From the NCBI GenBank assembly GCA_002633005.1, contig NMRA01000059.1, positions 171,939-223,791 on the forward strand: DNA of 51,853 nt, read 5' to 3'. The stretch is from Phoronis australis. Its lineage: Eukaryota; Phoronida; Phoronidae. The translations under genes were made by a program, and so were the position numbers. The notes under the pieces were generated by a model. It worked only from the letters and a program-made list of their open reading frames with translations. It was not told where the DNA came from and searched no databases. Position 1 is the first letter of the stretch. Each line of letters starts with the position of its first letter. This document shows positions 1-11,900 of this stretch, piece by piece.

Positions 1-151
1 AGGATGTTACATGTCACTGTATCCCCCTTCCTTCCCATCTATATAGGATGTTACATGTCACTGTATCCCCCTTCCTTCCCATCTATATAGGATGTTACAT
101 GTCACTGTATCCCCCTTCCTTCCCATCTATATAGGATGTTACATGTCACTA
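1..151. repeat. 44-bp minisatellite, 3.4 copies
   Basis: Copies start at 1, 45, 89 and 133; each begins aggatgttacatgtcactgt and runs through a pyrimidine-rich stretch. The last copy breaks off after about 19 bases. The array reaches the window edge, so its full length is unknown. It lies in the intron just upstream of the first visible PPOX exon. Confidence 0.95.
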
Positions 152-266
152 TTCCCTTATTTTACTCCATTTTTATTCCATGGTTTTTATTTATGTATGT
201 ACTTTCACACCAGTCTGGAGGCAGTATATCCTATCCACATGAATTTGACTACCTATGTTATTTCAG

Positions 267-2023
267 GGGTTTGGTCACCTGGTGCCCTCTAGTGAGCCAT
301 CCAAGGCACTGGGAATCATCTATGACTCGTCCAACTTTCCTAATCATGATAATAAAGAGTTTCCTAGTCAGCGCTACACGGTAAGATTTGTAAGATTATT
401 CCTGAACTCAGAGTTCTCTGATTTGTGCTAAAGCAATGTAGTATTTGACAGTTGGCTGACCTCATGATACGTTGCATCATTGTACAATTAAGTTGTCATT
501 ATCCCTTAAGCTTGGACCATTATGAAACAATGAAGTTATCGTTCTGTGAACAAAGTCTATGCACGATCTATTTGTCTGGTACTTTACTTCCTGTTAGTCG
601 TGGAGGTACGTTTCTGTAGTTTTGAGGCTTTTCAAAGGTCACGGTATCAGCTGTTTGTGTATTTCTGTCAAAATGTCAGAACTCGACAACAACACTTTAG
701 TTTATACTTCTTCTTTTGCAGGTGATGCTAGGAGGTGCCTGGTTCGAGGAGATGTTTGGGGATCCTGACAAGGTTGCCATGGAAACGTTAGAGGAAGAAA
801 CACTGCACACAATGCGAGTTCAAATGAACCTCATCCAGGAACCTACTAAGCTTATCGCTCAACTGAATAAGGTAAGCCATCACAAGGCTCACTCACTTTG
901 CCGTGTACTTTGTCAATAGATAACTACAACAAGTGCTGCCAATTGCAACCCAGGACGTCAGCAACACTGAGTCTGTTTTGTGAAGAGCAGAGCAATATCC
1001 ACATTAGCCATAACTTAATTAGTAACTCTTTGAAGCATGGGAGATAACTGTTCCTCTGTATCAGCGTATGTGATTCTGGACAAGAATTGTGGGAGTGCTG
1101 AGTTGAGACCCAGCATGTGCAAACTGTTGTCATGTGTTCACTTAACTGGAGAAGTTTTGCCATAAAATGTGTGTCTCATATCTGTTGATAGTGCAAAACA
1201 TTTCAATTGTGGTTAGTAATACTTTTAATGCTGGATCTTTTGATACTTATCATGCTTGGGTACAAAAAGACAAAGTAATGATTGTTGGGATAATGTCAAA
1301 ATGTTTGCCCCTGATACCGGAAAGATAACACGCTGGTTTTCTTAGTATATCAAATCGGACATTTTTGACTATTAATGTCTGCGGTGATCCTGAGAATGAT
1401 GGTTAGGTAGACCAGTAGTCACATGAGTAGTCACATGAGTAGTCACATGAATAGTCACATGAGTAGTCACATGAGTAGTCACATGAGTAGTCACATGAGT
1501 AGTCACATGATGAAGGTCCTGCCTTGAGCCACATACTATGATTTCACAATCTCAAAAAGAGATTTATGTCACAGTTCTTAAGTACGTATTCGATTGTGTC
1601 TCATGAAATTTTCCCGACATCTGACTGTGTTCTTTTGATAGACCTATTGTTGAACGTTGACTAGATTTTACAATTTAAAAAGAAACATGGCCCTTTTGAT
1701 TTGAAAATTACAAAACGCTCCCATTTGGTTTCAACTCCAAATGACAGTGGTTTCCAAATTGAGGCTCAATCTAGATATCGTTGTATTCAATGTTGTATCT
1801 GTCACTGTAATGCTCCTCGTTGTATCTGTCCGTGTTATAGGATTGCATCCCTCAATACAGACTGGGTCATACAGACCTAGTGCAAGGTTTGTTCAGTTAT
1901 ATTAAGGAGAAACACCTTCCACTCAGTCTGATTGGAGCGTCTTACAAAGGAGTCAGTGTTAATGACTGTATACTGAATGCCAAGCTGGAGGTGGCCAGGG
2001 TACTTGGACGACAGATTGACTAG
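267..2023 (+). CDS. PPOX: protoporphyrinogen oxidase, 3' part (last three coding exons)
   Basis: PPOX is the FAD enzyme of the mitochondrial inner membrane that oxidises protoporphyrinogen IX to protoporphyrin IX, the penultimate step of haem synthesis. Coding exons are 267-380, 722-871 and 1841-2023, all phase 0, each bounded by AG and GT; they give 148 residues and a TAG stop at 2021-2023. The first exon opens [10 protein letters not shown] and continues to [11 protein letters not shown], the second opens [11 protein letters not shown], and the third carries [10 protein letters not shown] and [13 protein letters not shown]. These blocks match the C-terminal third of animal PPOX (human protein about 477 residues), including the conserved region near the C-terminus that contributes to FAD binding. 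The 5' exons, including the N-terminal dinucleotide-binding GxGxxG motif, lie outside the window. I see no frameshift or premature stop. It converges on the phosphatase-like gene on the other strand. Confidence 0.95.
1414..1509. repeat. 12-bp minisatellite, 8 copies
   Basis: Eight head-to-tail copies of agtagtcacatg, with one variant base in the fourth copy. It lies in the last PPOX intron (872-1840). Confidence 0.95.
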
Positions 2024-2960
2024 ATCACCTGTGGTTAGTTGCTTTAAATCCAAGATGGGAATTGTTTATTACAAAATCAGTGCTAATAGGCTTGTAGTCG
2101 CAAAATTTTCTGAAAGCAAACCCATGTCCTCAGCTCCCTGCTGAGTGATGCACCCTTCATCAGCTCCCCGCAGTCCATGACGAAAGGCAAATCATTTGGG
2201 TTTTATTAAATTTGTGCCGTCTTTAATTGCTGTTTCATTCACAGTAACCACATGTATCTGTCTGTATCGGTACTTGTTTGTTAGTTACAACTTAGTAACA
2301 GGAACTTTGTGAAGGTAGTTGTGGTCAAGTACTCCGTCATGAACTTACTTGAAGTTGACTAATTTTGTCTTTCAGAGGCATTATGTTTTGTTACTTGAAC
2401 TTAATACTGTTTTTATGCAATAGAGGTAGTTTTTGCCACAAAATTTTGGCTGTGATATCTTTTATCAAATGCTTTACAGAATGGTTTCAATATCATTATT
2501 GTAAGGTTCCTAAGACTATTGTGTACATGTTGGAAGTTGTATTCTGAAGATTAATGTGTACATGTTGGAATCATGATATAAAACTGATTTTTTCTTTGTT
2601 ATGAAGTAGTTTCAGTTTTACAGTTCATATTCAATTGTGATGTACTGAAATCTCTGATTATCTGTTCACTTGTTAAAATGTTTCTGTTGTAATACAAACT
2701 AATTGAAAGTGCCAAAACATCCCTGGTGTAACATACAATGGTGTCTGTTTTGTTTCACTGTATTATGTTCACTACTTACAAAATTGAGTTCGGATGAAGA
2801 TGTGTGCTAACAATTGAATCTTACTGAGCTTTGTTGCAGCATTGGCGCATACTTCAGGTTCCAACCAATAGGTGGCGCATCACATCACTGTAGGTCCCCA
2901 TTGTTCACACAATGCAGTGCTTGATTAAAATTACATTTTGATAATTCAAAAAAATCTACA
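2024..2960 (+). other. PPOX 3' UTR and downstream non-coding sequence
   Basis: No exon or conserved ORF is visible here. It must hold the PPOX 3' UTR. No canonical AATAAA occurs close to the stop; an ATTAAA near 2206 is the nearest candidate poly(A) signal, which I regard as weak evidence. Confidence 0.4.
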
Positions 2961-3435
2961 AGCCCTTTCATACTATCTTAACCCCGGTATGAGTTGAGCA
3001 TCCATGTATCCTGTGAAGTTAATCTAGTCGTTCATACCAGCTTTGGTACTTAACTGCATCGAAGTAAATGGTAGGTGATGCTGTCATCATCTAAGTAATC
3101 GCAAGGTAGCGCTGATGCATCTGGTGCTCGCTATAATTTTTTTAATGTGACAATTTGAGAACATTTACCTGTGCCAATTGACATCAAAGTTATTTCTAAT
3201 TTGATTGGTGATTATTCAAGCAAAATATAAGCATCTGGTAGCAACAATAAAAGTGGACCTTACGATAACTTAGATGAAAATGAAGTGGGGCATTCATATC
3301 ATACTGCAATGTCGAAGCACCACTGTTAAATCCATCTGCTTACTTCAAAATTATCTGGCGATACAGCACTGAAGTTAACCAGTCGTAATGAGCTCAAATC
3401 CCCATGTGTCGACGTTGGTATGAAAGCGCCTTATA
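2961..3435 (+). mobile_element. MITE-like element, copy 1
   Basis: The segment starts gccctttcatac and ends ggtatgaaagcgcc, so its termini are imperfect inverted repeats. The whole interior matches, in reverse complement, the segment at 26411-26883. Shared blocks include the region around taggtgatgctgtcatcatc and tctaagtaatcgcaaggtag. It has no ORF, so it would be a non-autonomous element. Target-site duplications are not clear. The superfamily is unknown. Confidence 0.75.
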
Positions 3436-3524
3436 AGAAAGAAAATTGACGAAAGGTTAAAAGTTTAATTGTCATACAGTTGTTTATGCATAGCTTGCAA
3501 TTAGTAGCAAAACTGGAATTGGGA

Positions 3525-3846
3525 AGTGTATTTGTTGGAATGAAGAGTATTTGTTGGAATGAAAAGAGTATTTGTTGGAATGAAGAGAGTATTGGGTGGA
3601 ATGAAAAGTATTTGGTGGAATGAAAAGTATTTGGTGGAATGAAAAGAGTATTGGGTGGGATGAAAAGTATTTGTTGGAATGAAAAGAATATTGAGTGGAA
3701 TGAAAAGTATTTGTTGGAATGAAAACAGTATTGGGTGGAATGAAGAGTATTTGTTGGAATGAAAAGAGTATTGGGTGGAATAAAGAGTATTTGTTGGAAT
3801 GAAAAATATTTGTTGGAATGAAGAGTATTTGTTGGAATGAAAAACT
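3525..3846. repeat. minisatellite of about 17-23 bp units
   Basis: Roughly 15 degenerate units with core ttgttggaatgaaaagagta vary in length by a few bases. An open frame on the minus strand (3484-3897) crosses it, but its protein is only the repeat translated (FIPTNTFHS-like), so I do not call a gene. Confidence 0.9.
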
Positions 3847-4029
3847 AAAAATGAAACTACATGATAGTTTTATTGTAAAGTTAATGAATGTACACAATTC
3901 TAGTCAGCTGACAAGATGCACAATTTCAATGACATCTTTAGTACAAAAAGTGAACCGTCCTACAGAATAAATGGGCGTTATAATGCTCACAAGATATCAC
4001 GTTTGAAGGAAAGTACTGATCTTCAACAG

Positions 4030-5796
4030 ATCCAAAACAAGAGCAATGCAGAGCATAGAAATGCGCCCACGAATACACTGCAAACGGAGTGCTTCTAGCT
4101 AGGGTTGTTTATTTGTTTCATAAAAATAGCCACAAGAGGGCGAAAATAAACATCCAATCCATCCGAAAATGGGTACATGGCATCGCTTCTTTAATAGAAA
4201 GCTATTTAGCAAATTTCGGAAAAATCTGTCAAGGAACTTAGAGAAACAAAGGAAAACAAAAAATAATGAAATTGCCACTTTGGGACACAGCCTTCATTGG
4301 ATCCGCCTGAAAGACGTCATCTGTCGTTAGCTTCATATAAATAAAATTACTAAATTTAATAAAGATCCTGCAGTGAGTTTAGGAGATGCAGCTATAGACA
4401 CAAAACAAAAGAAAACAAAACTACCACTAGGAGGCACTACAGTAGTCAAATGCGTTATTGTCAACCGTCCTCTTCACACTGAGAATATATACCATATACC
4501 AATTTTCAAAGTCATCCTCAGAATGGTTTGGTTGATCGAGGGGTGAACACCAAAAAACAAGACTCGAAAACAGGAATAATGGCCACTAGGTGGGGCAAAA
4601 GTTCCTCGATTCCATCCCAAAGTGGGAGGATAGCATCATCTCGCCAATAAATGCCTATATTCCAAACTTTCTGATAATCTGTTGAGGACCTTTGAAGATA
4701 ACAGAGGTAAATCTAAAAATGAAAACTTCCACTGGTAGTCAGATCCGTCCGAAAGTTGTTGCCATCCGTTAATAACATCGTATAAATACACTTGCTAAAT
4801 TTAGCAAAGATGCTGCAAACCGTTTAGGAGATATAGCCATGGGCGCAAAAAAAACTGCCACTAGGAGGCGTCACAGTAGTCGAAGTCATTGGTAAATCAT
4901 CATCAGCTTCACAGTAAGAACATACATGCTAATTTTCACAATCATTGTTAGTGCAGTTTGGTTGATAGAGGGCTGGACACCAAAAAACAGACTAAAAACA
5001 GTAAAATTGACACTAGGTGGCGCAAACTCCATCAAATCCATCTAAAAATGGGAGGATAGCTTCATCTCACTAATAGGTGCCCACATTTCAAATTTTATGA
5101 AAATACGTTGACGTTTGAAGATACAGAGGTAAACGTAAAAAACAAATTTTCACTAGGGGGCACACCGGTAGTCAGATCTGTCCGAAAGTTGTTGTCATCC
5201 CTTGTCAATATCATATAAATACGCTTGCAGAATTTAGTAAAGATCCTCCCACCGGTTTAGGAGATACAGCCATGGGCACTAAGAGACAAAACTGCCACTA
5301 GGAGGCGCCACAGTAATCAAAAGTGTCGGAAAATCATTGTCAGCCGTTTTCTTCATAATAAGAACATACATGCCAATTTCCACAATCATCCTTAGAGCAG
5401 TTTGGTTGATAGAAGGGTGGACGCCAAAAAACAGACTCGAAAACAGCAAAAATGGCCACTAGGTGGCGCAAGCTACGTCGAATCCATCTTAAACCGGGAG
5501 GATAGTGTCATCTCGCCAATAGATGCCCATTAATATGCCAAATTTTATGAAAATACATTTAGGACTTTTGGAGATAAAGGTAATCGTAAAAAACTTAAAT
5601 TGCCACTAGGGGGCACACCGGTAGTTGGATTTGTTCGAAAGTTCGCTCATACCGTTCCATCCATGATAGGAACATATGTGCAAAATTTTATGAACATACG
5701 TCAAAGCGTTTTGGAGATAGAACAGCGGACGCTGGATGGACGGACGCCGAACGGACGGAGATGACGGCATATAAATATGTGGGCACATAAAAAAAC
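4030..5796 (+). mobile_element. modular interspersed repeat, copy I
   Basis: Three higher-order units of about 430-445 bp can be aligned on the recurring phrase tttaggagatacagccat at about 4378, 4823 and 5255. Each unit contains shorter modules of about 110 bp carrying ccactaggnggc, then an aaattt..a.aaaatc tract and a (g/t)gagata phrase. The segment begins near gagcaatgcagagcat and ends in a GACG-rich tail followed by ataaatatgtgggcacata. A related copy with the same start and end lies at about 15465-16683. No transposase or reverse transcriptase ORF is seen. The class of element is not determined. Confidence 0.7.
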
Positions 5797-6261
5797 AGAA
5801 AAGTTTTTGAAAACAACTTTCGAAAAGGTCACATACAAGACATCAAGTAGTTGGAACACACATGTTGTACATACAAGACGTCAAGGTTTTGGAAACGTGC
5901 AAGCGATAACAGCTAGGTGGAACATACATTGTGCGTACAAAATAAAGAATGACAGGAGTCCTCTTAATTTTGCTGAGAATTCTACTGTATATAAAATGTG
6001 TGCAAATGATACACTCCATTGATTTTGTCCATGTTAGTTACAATCTTGACATTGGTGGATTATACATCAAAACATTCTAATTAGTTGTAATCTGTGTGAA
6101 CACCTGTTGGCTGTAATAGAAACTAGCGGAACATTGTTGTGCATACCTAACAAACAAAAGCAGGAATACACCATAAGATGCACACAAATAAAAATAACAA
6201 TCCTTTTAAATTAGTGCAACTTCTATCATAAACTTTGCCATTAGCATTAAGCCATAACAGT
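5797..6261. other. non-coding, nothing recognised
   Basis: AT-rich sequence between two repeats. A 5' portion has three loose repeats of a caagacgtcaag/ttggaacacacat-like phrase (5830-5935). No exon, RNA gene or conserved domain was recognised. Confidence 0.4.
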
Positions 6262-6580
6262 TGAAGGTGGTATAAGCCTGCCTTCTGCCACGCCTCCACT
6301 AACTGTTGTAAAAGTGGTCTACACTTGTTCCTTGCTCGAGTTTCAAGAGATATCTAGCCTTGCCAATAACTGACAGTGGGTTATTACCCAAGGTCATGTT
6401 CAACTAACCAACTAACCTGGTTCAAGCCAACTTTATGGAGCCTGGTCTCCAGTTATTAACTCTCGCTCTTCCTCAGACCCTAGAACTGCTTCAAACCTGA
6501 GTAAGGAACAAGTTTGTGATGAATAAGTGGTATAATTTTAAGGCCATTTTTGACAGAAGGTGGGTTTGTAGCAACTCTAA
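6262..6580. mobile_element. foldback (MITE-like) inverted repeat
   Basis: The arms 6323-6347 and 6489-6513 are 25-bp inverted repeats with about four mismatches (acttgttccttgctcgag against cctgagtaaggaacaagt). An outer pair, about 6270-6295 and 6552-6578, also pairs loosely. There is no ORF. Confidence 0.45.
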
Positions 6581-6864
6581 ATAGATGCATGTGTTATAAA
6601 TGAATAGTTTAGAGATATGAATAACATGACTAGTTGCGTGTACGGTTCAACCAAAACACAATAACGTACTCCACTAGCAGTTACTGCTACTACCTCAACA
6701 GACAAAGCTAACTCAGGGGGTGGAAACGAACCCGCTTACTATCCTTAATCACTACCCAGTCCAGCAAACACCAAACCCACAGTACAATTCCATACCTGTG
6801 CCCCTAAACTTCATACATATCAGTCCAAGATCATGGGTACAGAGTATGAAGTTGAGTCACTGGG

Positions 6865-7160
6865 TGTAATCGAGCAAGTATGGAGTTATGTGTATGGAGT
6901 TATGTGTATGGTGTTGATATGTTTGTATGTGTGGAGTTGTGCATGTGGAGTTACCGTATGCGTGTGGAGTTATGTATGTGGAGTTGTGCGTGTGGAGTTG
7001 TGTCTGGAGTTGTGTGTGTGGAATTATGTGCATGGAGTTATGTTTGTGGAGTTATGTGCGTGGAGTTATGAGCGTGGAGTTATGTGCGTGAAGTTATGAG
7101 CGAGGAGTTATGAGCGAGGAGTTATGAGCGTGGAGTTATGTGCGTGAAGTAATATGTAGC
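6865..7160. repeat. purine/GT-rich minisatellite, ~12-bp units
   Basis: About 20 degenerate units of the type gtgtggagttat. Two plus-strand frames stay open across it but encode only low-complexity W/Y/V repeats, so no gene is called. Confidence 0.85.
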
Positions 7161-8995
7161 ACGAGCATGGAATTATTACAACATGTTTGATGTTTGTTGG
7201 TCGAGGACTTAAGTTTAGGGGATCAAAACTTGAATTCAGAGGCATGACCATGGAATCATTTCCACCCCTGTAACTGCAACTGGGGATATATGGATGTTGA
7301 CCAATAAGGTCAGCCCATTAAAAGGTGTTTGAGCCACACTCACTTGAATATAAACAGTATTGTTTATAAGAGTTGAAGTACTGATTGAAACCACGAGGGT
7401 TGTGATATGTTATTCACAAGTTTACAACCTGACATATATATATATATACACACACATACATCTACATCTACATTATATACATACATATGATGGGCTGAAA
7501 GGTAGGCAAGAAGAGAATTTCAATGGGATTACTTCAAGTTACACAAGTGAACACCAGATGGCAGTAAATGCTCAAAATTCTTCCAATATCACCCACATGT
7601 ACAAGGAATATGACATTTTACTATATAATTATTTACACTTTGACTAAAATGCTATCCATAAAATAGAAATATTTGTCCACATACTAATCATTGCAACTTA
7701 TCTGACAACAATCAATACTATTTACAACAGAATTTACAAACGTCTGAGAGATAAGCTGCAAAATGGAACCAAAACGTAAAATAATTCAAAAACAACTTAA
7801 GGTCGAAATCTGCATCAAGGCCAACTTTCTGTTTATGACCATAAATGTTAAAATAGTATTTACAAAAGAGTATTGGTTACATGAGGCAAAACTATCACAT
7901 GGTCACACTTTCCACAAGTAAATGACCCAAACATCACCCCACACATACAAACAAACCAGATAGCAAAGTACTTGCGCTGGACATTACAATGTTCAGTTCT
8001 TGCGTTCAAAACATACATAGACAAGTGATTTCAAATTAATATCTTGACGAGGTTACCTAGTATATTTTTTCAAACAAAAGACATTATTTTGTCTTTAAAC
8101 CAGTGCACTGAAGCACAGTTGCTATTAAATATGTGAGTATTTATAAATAATATCAATACTTGTATGAAAACAAAACTTGTAAACGTTCCACACAAGTATT
8201 GCTGAATTGACTGTTGTCTATCAAAATAATGCATCTGGCATTAACATGACTGTTACAATGTGAAACATCAGCTGTGTTAATGGAATGTGAAACATCAGCT
8301 GTGTTAATGGAATGTGAAACATCAGCTGTGTTAATGGAATGTGAAACATCAGCTGTGTTAATGGAATGTTAAAGGAATGTGAATCTTGGGTTGTTCTGAA
8401 TGAGATTCAAGCAAAATTAGAAATCACTATGAATATCAGTCCACTTAACACAAACACGCTTGTCCATTATCTTGTTGACTGGCAGATACTTTCTGAGGTG
8501 CATTAATCATGCATACATGAATATTCCATCTGTTTCATTATTATAGATTTGACCTGATTATGTTGTATAACTAACTGGCATTGCAGACACTTGAATTTTT
8601 CAACCACCAGTGGGACACTTGTCATTAAATGTAATAAGGAATAAAGATTTGATTATGTTAAGTTGGCCATCATTGAGCTGTACCTGGAGCACACATTTGT
8701 GTACACGGCGTCTGCACATAGTTAGTTGTCTTTTTTAGTAATACAAGAAGATTCATGCACAAGGAATTGTGGGATATGATTCCTTCACAGCAGACATAAC
8801 ACACAGTCACAAAGTAAGGGGAAGGAAGGATATCCCATAATCCTTTACTCTGTGACACACACACAAACACTTGCTTTCAATCCTGACCAGGAATTCCATT
8901 CGAGAACTGAATCAATGACTTAGGCTCTCAAATTAACAATGGAATGCCTAAATAAGCAAACGCTGGCAAAAAACTACAATGACAACTAGTTCAAA
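7161..8995 (-). other. presumed 3' UTR and downstream flank of the phosphatase-like gene
   Basis: The minus-strand stop codon lies at 8996-8998, so the transcript continues to lower coordinates here. I found no coding exon. It includes a TA/CA microsatellite (about 7434-7480) and a 27-bp minisatellite (8255-8368). The poly(A) site cannot be placed from sequence alone. Confidence 0.4.
8255..8368. repeat. 27-bp minisatellite, 4 copies
   Basis: Units of gtgaaacatcagctgtgtta plus seven more bases repeat almost perfectly four times, followed by a degenerate partial unit. It probably lies in the 3' UTR of the minus-strand gene. Confidence 0.9.
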
Positions 8996-11900
8996 TTATG
9001 CGTGAACTGCGACCTGGTTGGCCTCCATTTGAGCATACTGCACTTGACGCGAGTTTTCGTTGCGTTTCTTTATCAGTTTCTGGATCTTCTTCCTCAACAA
9101 AATGAGTGCCAGTATCGCGACCAGCACCACAAAAAGAGGCACCAAAATAGCCACAGTCTCCACCTGGTGGCTCACTTTAGGACCTAAAAAATGGAAAATC
9201 ACATGACCGTGAGGTGCTCATAACAAAAATTACACAAAACTTGCCAAACTGGCTGTACATGAGACACGTTACCTTGGTAACAAGAGTCAACTTGTAAAAC
9301 AGTTACTTTGACATTCTGTTCTCAAACTTTTAAGAGCCAAGCCCCGGGACTGTTTAGCTCCAGTCAAAGTGACAGTCATGCCGTGGTCACATGACATTTT
9401 GTAGCCAACATATATTTTCAATACATGGTACATAAATATTCAATGCCACTCAAAATCACCGGATAATGAAAATCTGCACAAATTGGAAGTAATCAGAAGT
9501 TTTCTGTTTCATGAGAAACTATTGAATATGTCACCGTATCACTCCCATACATCGATAACATATTTAACTATGGCATGCAATGCCTCGCGCAAGTTTTTAG
9601 CAGGAAGTTTTTCAATCATTTAAGTAGCACAAGTTGAACTGCGAAAAATAAGATTGAGTTTGTGCTTAATAGATTTATTTAACTAAATCTTCAAAACTTT
9701 TATGACATTCATATGGCAAGTTAGTCCTAGAATTTTGTTATTTTGGCAATGTCTATTTTCTCCTATTTCAAATTGTACACATAGGTACTCGAATAGTGAG
9801 ATCTCTGATTTAACTTTCGGATCAGCAACTAGCCTTGCGGCAAATGCCCATGTACAGGTAAGCACAGACAAGCACCCACACACTAAGTGCCTGTGTACAG
9901 AAAAGCACCCATTATGCATGGGCAAGCACACACAACCATTTTCTGGAAATCTTCAGTTTAAGTGCCCCCCCCCTTTGATGTCCAGGCTTTCCAATTTAAA
10001 CACAACAATATGTAGGGCTATGGTATATCATGATCAGTGTATGGTGCTACACTTGACAACACTCAGGCTCACATAACTCACCAAATGGTCCGTGGTGATA
10101 CTGTGTGATATTGAACTGATCCACCATCACAGGCGCGTCTAGTGTTACCATCCACTCCTCATACGTCAACTGTGTCCGGTTGACCATCTTCAACACACCG
10201 TACGTAGGTATAGTAGACAGGTCCACTCTCTTAGCAAACCACAGATCTGAGGAGAGCATTTTGAAGTGGTAATAGTCACTTAGCGGTCCTGCACGTTTGA
10301 GAACCAGTTTTCTCCACTGAATAACATGCATCAAACTGGTTCTCAAAATCCAAGAGCACTATAAGTGACTAATGCCATTAGATCAATGTTAACAAACTTC
10401 ACTCAACTACAATGATGTATCTGAAGTCACACAAAGGATCAACTGAGTTTTGTGTATAACACAGCAATCAAACTTAGCAAAGTTTGCAAGAAGTCTAATA
10501 TTGTAATATCCTGACATGAGTAGGAGTACACAGTTCATCCCTCACCCACCCATTCTGTTCCACTCACTCACCCTGCCTCACCCAATCATTTTACTTCACA
10601 AACCCACCCTGCCTCACCCAATCATTTTACTTCACAAACCCACCCTGCCTCACCCAATCATTTTACTTCACAAACCCACCCTGCCTCACCCAATCATTTT
10701 GCTTCACAAACCCACCCTGCCTCACCCAATCATTTTGCTTCACAAACCCATCCTGCCTCACCCACCCATTCTGATGCACCCACCCACCCTGCCTTATCCA
10801 TCCATGTTGCTATTCTAATAAGTACTAAAAACAAACATACGATCTTCCGTAACATGCTCCAGTTTGCCCTTTGACCTGTAGTCAGCTCTACACCTAAATG
10901 CACCACTGTTGAGATATACCGGGGCATATGGGTGCAGGTAATTATAGTCAGTAATGGCTTGACGGTACACGGGCCATGTACGTGAATACACAGAGCCCTC
11001 TAGTGACTGGATGACTAGGTCGACACCACCATTATACAGAACATCCTCAAACCTGCAACATTAATTAATTATTAAATATTAATTAATTATTAAACCAACA
11101 GCCACATCATGTCAAGCAAAAATTTGAATGAAAATGTGCCAGAGCCGCCATCTTGAAAGTGACTTCCGGTTAAACAAAATTTTATAAAAGCTGATCAATA
11201 GCAACAAACACTTGACCACTTTGAAAGTGATTGGTTTGCCAATGCGCCCTCTACAGGAGAAAACGTTTTTGGCCAGATATCGAGGTGCGCATGCGCCATT
11301 GTCAATATTTCCACCATCTTTAACCGGAAGTCAACATTTTTCGGCACAGTTGTAGCACATGTGTTCTATAATAATCGTATCAAGTTTCAGCTCTGTACGT
11401 CAAAAAATGCGGCCTCTAGGAGCATTTGAATATGAAATCGGAAACAAAATGGCCGCCACGTCCGCCACTTTGAATCCGATCATGACCAAAAACAATAGGC
11501 TTCCAGGACTTTCTGATTTACACGTCGTGTGCAAATTTCGTGAGAATCGGACGAAAATTGCCAACTGTACAGTGCGAAACAAAAAATAACTTGACAGAGC
11601 AACATACTTGGCGAAATTTATTTCCCAAGTAATAATCAAAACTTACCATTCTGAAACACCCAGGAACATGAGTGTGCTAGACTTTTAGTATTTAAGCAGC
11701 TTAAAAAATGCCAGTTTAATATTCCTACGCCACTAGTCAGGCAAACATTGCTTTGTTGTTAAAATATTTCAACCATTGAATCGCAGTTGAAAAAGAAAAC
11801 TGCAGCCATGGCGATGTTGCTGTGGAGACTAAAAAATCCATTTAAGTAGTTGTAGTCTCAAAAAGTAAGTCATAGAGAAAAATGAGCAGTGAAACCTTTG

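Noticed and set aside
3484-3897. 137-codon minus-strand ORF
   Set aside because: Protein is a translated minisatellite (FIPTNTFHS-like units) with no non-repeat core.
6833-7099. 88-codon W/V/Y-rich ORF
   Set aside because: GT-rich minisatellite translated; no start context or homology.
10516-10818. 100-codon ORF with HKPTLPHPIILL repeats
   Set aside because: The 36-bp minisatellite keeps the frame open; it lies in an intron of the opposite-strand gene.
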